Source: Thermoproteati archaeon (GTDB lineage: Archaea > Thermoproteota > Thermoprotei_A > Marsarchaeales > UBA168). From it: a DNA stretch of 7,811 bases. Numbering within the stretch: the stretch's first letter is position 1; each line of letters opens with the position of its first letter. This document shows, piece by piece, positions 5,837 through 7,811 of the stretch. The position numbers were made by a program, and so were the translations under genes. The notes beneath the pieces are model-generated. The model had not been told where the DNA came from, searched no databases, and worked only from the letters and a program-made list of their open reading frames with translations. Location: NCBI GenBank assembly GCA_023256295.1, contig JAGDXH010000056.1, positions 249-8,059 on the forward strand, in the 5' to 3' direction.

Positions 5837-5940
5837 TGGTGCGGAAGGGGGGATTTGAACCCCCGCGGCCAACGGCAACGGATCTCTCATGATGGCTCAT
5901 CCTAAGTCCGCTCCCTTGGGCCATGCTCGGGCACTTCCGC
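5837..5940 (-). tRNA. tRNA-Leu (anticodon UAG) with a 17-base intron and encoded CCA
   Basis: Read on the minus strand, GCGGAAG (5940-5934) pairs with CTTCCGC (5847-5841), followed by discriminator A and encoded CCA (5839-5837). D arm CCC/GGG, anticodon stem GCGGA/TCCGT, loop CUUAGG+A with anticodon UAG (5904-5902) and U33, a 13-base type II variable arm with GCC/GGC, and T arm GGGGG-TTCAAAT-CCCCC are all present. The long variable arm plus UAG gives leucine (CUA codons). An intron at 5884-5900 lies at the canonical 37/38 position. The mature tRNA is 84 bases plus CCA. Confidence 0.95.
5884..5900 (-). other. tRNA intron with bulge-helix-bulge splice motif
   Basis: Intron ATGAGCCATCATGAGAG on the minus strand. 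The exon CTTA pairs with intron TGAG (one G-T pair) as the 4-base central helix. It is flanked by 3-base bulges GGA and AGA, by the anticodon stem outside, and by TGA/TCA with loop GCCA inside. Archaeal splicing endonuclease would cut after the second base of each bulge, which gives exactly this intron. Confidence 0.85.
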
Positions 5941-5958
5941 AAGAACAAGCGACGGAAG

Positions 5959-5966
5959 AATATAAG
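5959..5966 (-). promoter_or_regulatory. TATA box of tRNA-Leu
   Basis: On the minus strand CTTATATT is centred about 23 bases before the first tRNA base at 5940. It falls in the few bases between the signal peptidase stop codon and the tRNA. Confidence 0.6.
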
Positions 5967-5968
5967 TC

Positions 5969-6526
5969 TCAACTCAGCGCAGACAGAGAGCCTTCTTTTT
6001 TGCGCTCAATTAGGGCATCATATGCCAGCAACCCTACGAATAGAAGCAAGAGGGTCGCGTAAATCGGCGGTTGCCTGAGGAAGAGCAAGAAGCGACCCAC
6101 ATAAGGAATTATCATGATTACCTTTCCGATGACCCTGCTTTGAGGAATTCCAGTAGACGGCTCTAAGCTCTGGGCATAGCCCGGCCAAGTGACGTTATCG
6201 GGATACTGGGGCGGGTTCGCTATTCCCCAGGTGACAAAGGAAAGCTGCCCATTCACGTGATTAACGACTATCACCTGATGAACTATTGGGTCCTTGAACT
6301 CCGGGTTTGTGCTCCAGTATGCTATCACGTCTCCTGGCCTAATGCTTGAGGCAGCAATCGACTTGACAACAACTATCCATCCCGGCTCGATCTTGGGTTC
6401 CATGCTCCCAGTGGTCACGATCATCAGAGGCTCAGCATTTCCCATGTAGACCACCATGGCAGCGTAGAGCCCTCCTATCACTGCAGCCAGCAATGCAAGC
6501 TCCGCGATATCGCGCTTGAGGCCCAT
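5969..6526 (-). CDS. Signal peptidase I, archaeal/ER (Sec11) type
   Basis: Membrane serine protease that removes signal peptides from secreted proteins. From ATG 6526 it has 185 residues: an N-terminal membrane segment (about 7-28), catalytic TTGSMEP with S41, the PGDVIAYW block (64-71), catalytic H83 in PIVHQVI (family usually H-R-V-I), and a C-terminal membrane segment (about 157-174). His in place of the bacterial Lys marks the Sec11 type. The usual 'TKGD-N...D' acid block reads TWGIANPPQYPD: the first Asp is replaced by Ile102, while the second is kept as D110. A longer frame reaches 6631, overlapping tsaC, but the TATA box fits only ATG 6526 with no leader. It has its own promoter just after tsaC on the same strand. 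Confidence 0.92.
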   Translation of the reverse strand: MGLKRDIAELALLAAVIGGLYAAMVVYMGNAEPLMIVTTGSMEPKIEPGWIVVVKSIAASSIRPGDVIAYWSTNPEFKDPIVHQVIVVNHVNGQLSFVTWGIANPPQYPDNVTWPGYAQSLEPSTGIPQSRVIGKVIMIIPYVGRFLLFLRQPPIYATLLLLFVGLLAYDALIERKKEGSLSALS

Positions 6527-6545
6527 GAGATAAAAGAGAGCACGG

Positions 6546-6553
6546 CTATATGG
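6546..6553 (-). promoter_or_regulatory. TATA box of the signal peptidase gene
   Basis: On the minus strand CCATATAG is centred about 24 bases before ATG 6526, in the gap after the tsaC stop. It selects this start over upstream in-frame codons. Confidence 0.55.
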
Positions 6554-6566
6554 GTTTCGCGCGTCA

Positions 6567-7169
6567 CTAGAGGCCCATATCAGAGGTTGGATCCAATCTG
6601 CCTTTCCTGAGGATCCTGACAGTATCCCCAACTACCTCGACAACCGTTGAGGGCTGCCCATTTCTGGGACCGTCGTCGAGCACCGCATCTACCCTGCGGG
6701 CCACCTCTGGATCAAGGACTTGGACAGAGGTCGCCGGCGGGAGCCCCGAGCGATTCGCGCTCGTGCCAATCACACAGCCAGAGGGAGACAGTTGGGCAAT
6801 CCTCATTGCAATCGAGTCCGCAGGTATCCTGAGGCCAACGGTAGGCGCGCCAAGCGCAGCGTGCTCGAGATGACCGTTTTTTCTCGGAATGACCAAGGTC
6901 AGTTGCCCTGGCCAATACCTCCTTGCTAGGGCATGGGCCAGCTCGCTGAACACGCCGACCTCAAACGCGGTCTCAAGTGACGAGACCAACACCGGGAAGG
7001 GCTTGGTACCTCTTTCCCCCTTTATCCTCTCAATCTGCCGGATAGATTCGTCGCTCTCTGCGTCGCATCCCAAGCCATATACGGTGTCCGTTGGGTACAC
7101 GAGTATGCCTCCCGTCTCGAGTAGCCTCTTCACCACACCTTCCCAATCGTCACTCGCTCTGAGGAACAT
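6567..7169 (-). CDS. tsaC: Threonylcarbamoyl-AMP synthase (TsaC/Sua5, YrdC domain)
   Basis: Makes threonylcarbamoyl-AMP from threonine, bicarbonate and ATP, the first step of the universal t6A37 modification in ANN-decoding tRNAs. Counting from the upstream GTG, the YrdC motifs are VYPTDTVYGLGCDA (29-42), IKGERGTKPF (54-63; the K, R and K-P residues bind ATP/bicarbonate), YWPGQLTLV (90-98), VGLRIP (116-121), GTSANRSG (140-147) and PSTVVEV near the C-terminus. At about 200 residues it is the short form lacking the extra Sua5 domain. The start is ambiguous: GGAGGTG (7188-7182) precedes ATG 7169 by 12 bases, longer than ideal, while an in-frame GTG at 7184 sits inside that ribosome-binding site and so is unlikely to use it. 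It is divergent from the disulfide oxidoreductase gene. Confidence 0.93.
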   Translation of the reverse strand: MFLRASDDWEGVVKRLLETGGILVYPTDTVYGLGCDAESDESIRQIERIKGERGTKPFPVLVSSLETAFEVGVFSELAHALARRYWPGQLTLVIPRKNGHLEHAALGAPTVGLRIPADSIAMRIAQLSPSGCVIGTSANRSGLPPATSVQVLDPEVARRVDAVLDDGPRNGQPSTVVEVVGDTVRILRKGRLDPTSDMGL

Positions 7170-7181
7170 GTCTTTGTCTTG

Positions 7182-7188
7182 CACCTCC
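7182..7188 (-). promoter_or_regulatory. Shine-Dalgarno site of tsaC
   Basis: GGAGGTG on the minus strand, 12 bases before ATG 7169. It overlaps the alternative GTG start at 7184 and argues against it. Confidence 0.55.
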
Positions 7189-7212
7189 GGTTAAGGCAAG
7201 TCACCCCAAAAG

Positions 7213-7220
7213 GTTAAAAG
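7213..7220 (-). promoter_or_regulatory. TATA box of tsaC
   Basis: On the minus strand CTTTTAAC predicts a transcript start near 7191, so the leader of about 20 bases would contain the GGAGGTG site. Confidence 0.5.
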
Positions 7221-7226
7221 CACCGC

Positions 7227-7236
7227 TTTTTATAAA
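7227..7236 (+). promoter_or_regulatory. TATA box of the disulfide oxidoreductase gene
   Basis: TTTTTATAAA, a strong box A, is centred about 20 bases before GTG 7250, consistent with a leaderless or nearly leaderless transcript. It lies about 16 bases from the divergent tsaC box. Confidence 0.6.
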
Positions 7237-7249
7237 CCCGTGATAGCGC

Positions 7250-7811
7250 GTGTCTGAAACTCTCATCAGCGAAGAGGACAAAAAGACGCTTCGTGACATA
7301 TTTCAGAAGAGACTTAAGAACACAGTTACCTTGGCCACCTTCGTTTCGCAGGACAACTGCGAGTACTGCAAAGAGGAAACCGAGCTGGTGAAGGAGTTGG
7401 CTGAAACGAGTGAGCTGATAAAGCCGCTTGTAGCCGACATCTCCAAAGAAGAAGCATATGCAAAGAAACTGAACGTAGATAAGGTCCCGGCCATAAGCAT
7501 GATCGCAGGAGATAGGGATTTTCACGTCAGGTACTTTGGGCTCCCTGCCGGCCACGAATTCTCGGCCTTCATCGACGACGTGATCGACGTCTCGACTGGG
7601 TCATCTAGGCTTACTCCCGCCGGAAAAGCAAGGGTCAAGAAGATAGACAAGCCGGTACACATTGAAGTTTACGTGACACCCACGTGTCCGTACTGCCCCA
7701 GGGCAGTCAGGATGGCGCATCAGATGGCCATAGAAAACCCCCTTATCGTTGGAGACATGGTAGAAGCGATGGAATTCCCAGACCTAGCAGACAAATACCA
7801 GGTTATGTCTG
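7250..7811 (+). CDS. Glutaredoxin-like protein disulfide oxidoreductase (PDO), 3' end off window
   Basis: Partial gene: 187 codons from GTG 7250, still open at the right edge. Two thioredoxin folds in tandem are visible. The N-terminal unit has CEYC (37-40) and a cis-proline in KVPAIS (P80). The second unit begins about residue 135 with HIEVYVTPTCPYCPRAV, where CPYC (146-149) is the usual active C-terminal redox site. This is the architecture of archaeal PDO, a cytosolic protein that forms, reduces or isomerises disulfides and may accept electrons from a thioredoxin reductase. The full protein is normally about 220-235 residues, so little is missing. GTG is chosen because no other in-frame start fits the TATA box; GTGAT at 7240-7244 is a weak ribosome-binding match. 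Confidence 0.92.
   Translation, partial: MSETLISEEDKKTLRDIFQKRLKNTVTLATFVSQDNCEYCKEETELVKELAETSELIKPLVADISKEEAYAKKLNVDKVPAISMIAGDRDFHVRYFGLPAGHEFSAFIDDVIDVSTGSSRLTPAGKARVKKIDKPVHIEVYVTPTCPYCPRAVRMAHQMAIENPLIVGDMVEAMEFPDLADKYQVMS

Noticed and set aside
6527..6631. 35-residue N-terminal extension of signal peptidase overlapping tsaC
   Set aside because: The TATA box at 6546-6553 lies inside it and fits ATG 6526 exactly; the extension carries no family feature.

Overview
The window is archaeal. It encodes a group II chaperonin (thermosome), RNA polymerase subunit K, a TATA-binding protein, a two-thioredoxin-fold protein disulfide oxidoreductase, an ER/archaeal-type signal peptidase (Ser/His) and a tRNA-Leu with a bulge-helix-bulge intron. 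Most genes have a TATA box about 25 bases before the start codon and almost no leader. The content fits the TACK/Thermoproteota side, but I cannot place it to class. GC content looks moderate and the genes are tightly packed.

Layout. At 1-786 (minus) is the 5' part of a secreted family 5 solute-binding protein that runs off the left edge. At 787-1133 is a gene-free stretch holding a 152-base MITE-like insertion with 16-base inverted ends and an exact 8-base target duplication, then three small hairpins. On the plus strand follow a small basic unknown protein (1134-1463), the thermosome (1478-3259), rpoK (about 3114-3374, overlapping the thermosome 3' end out of frame) and an M50 site-2-type membrane protease (3405-4619). 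A minus-strand block follows: TBP (4686-5315), a 520-base gene-free stretch with inverted repeats, tRNA-Leu(UAG) (5837-5940), signal peptidase (5969-6526) and TsaC/YrdC threonylcarbamoyl-AMP synthase (6567-7169). The disulfide oxidoreductase (7250 to the right edge) is divergent from tsaC, and their TATA boxes lie only about 16 bases apart.

How the genes fit together. Two themes recur. One is information processing: TBP, RpoK, tRNA-Leu, and TsaC for the t6A modification of tRNA. The other is protein folding and membrane proteolysis: thermosome, disulfide oxidoreductase, site-2 protease and signal peptidase. Only thermosome-rpoK looks co-transcribed; the other genes seem to have their own promoters. 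The strongest unusual observations are the MITE-like element beside the solute-binding-protein promoter, the thermosome reading frame that continues into rpoK apparently after loss of one stop codon, and the intron-bearing tRNA-Leu with encoded CCA. I found no CRISPR array, complete insertion sequence, rRNA or defence system.
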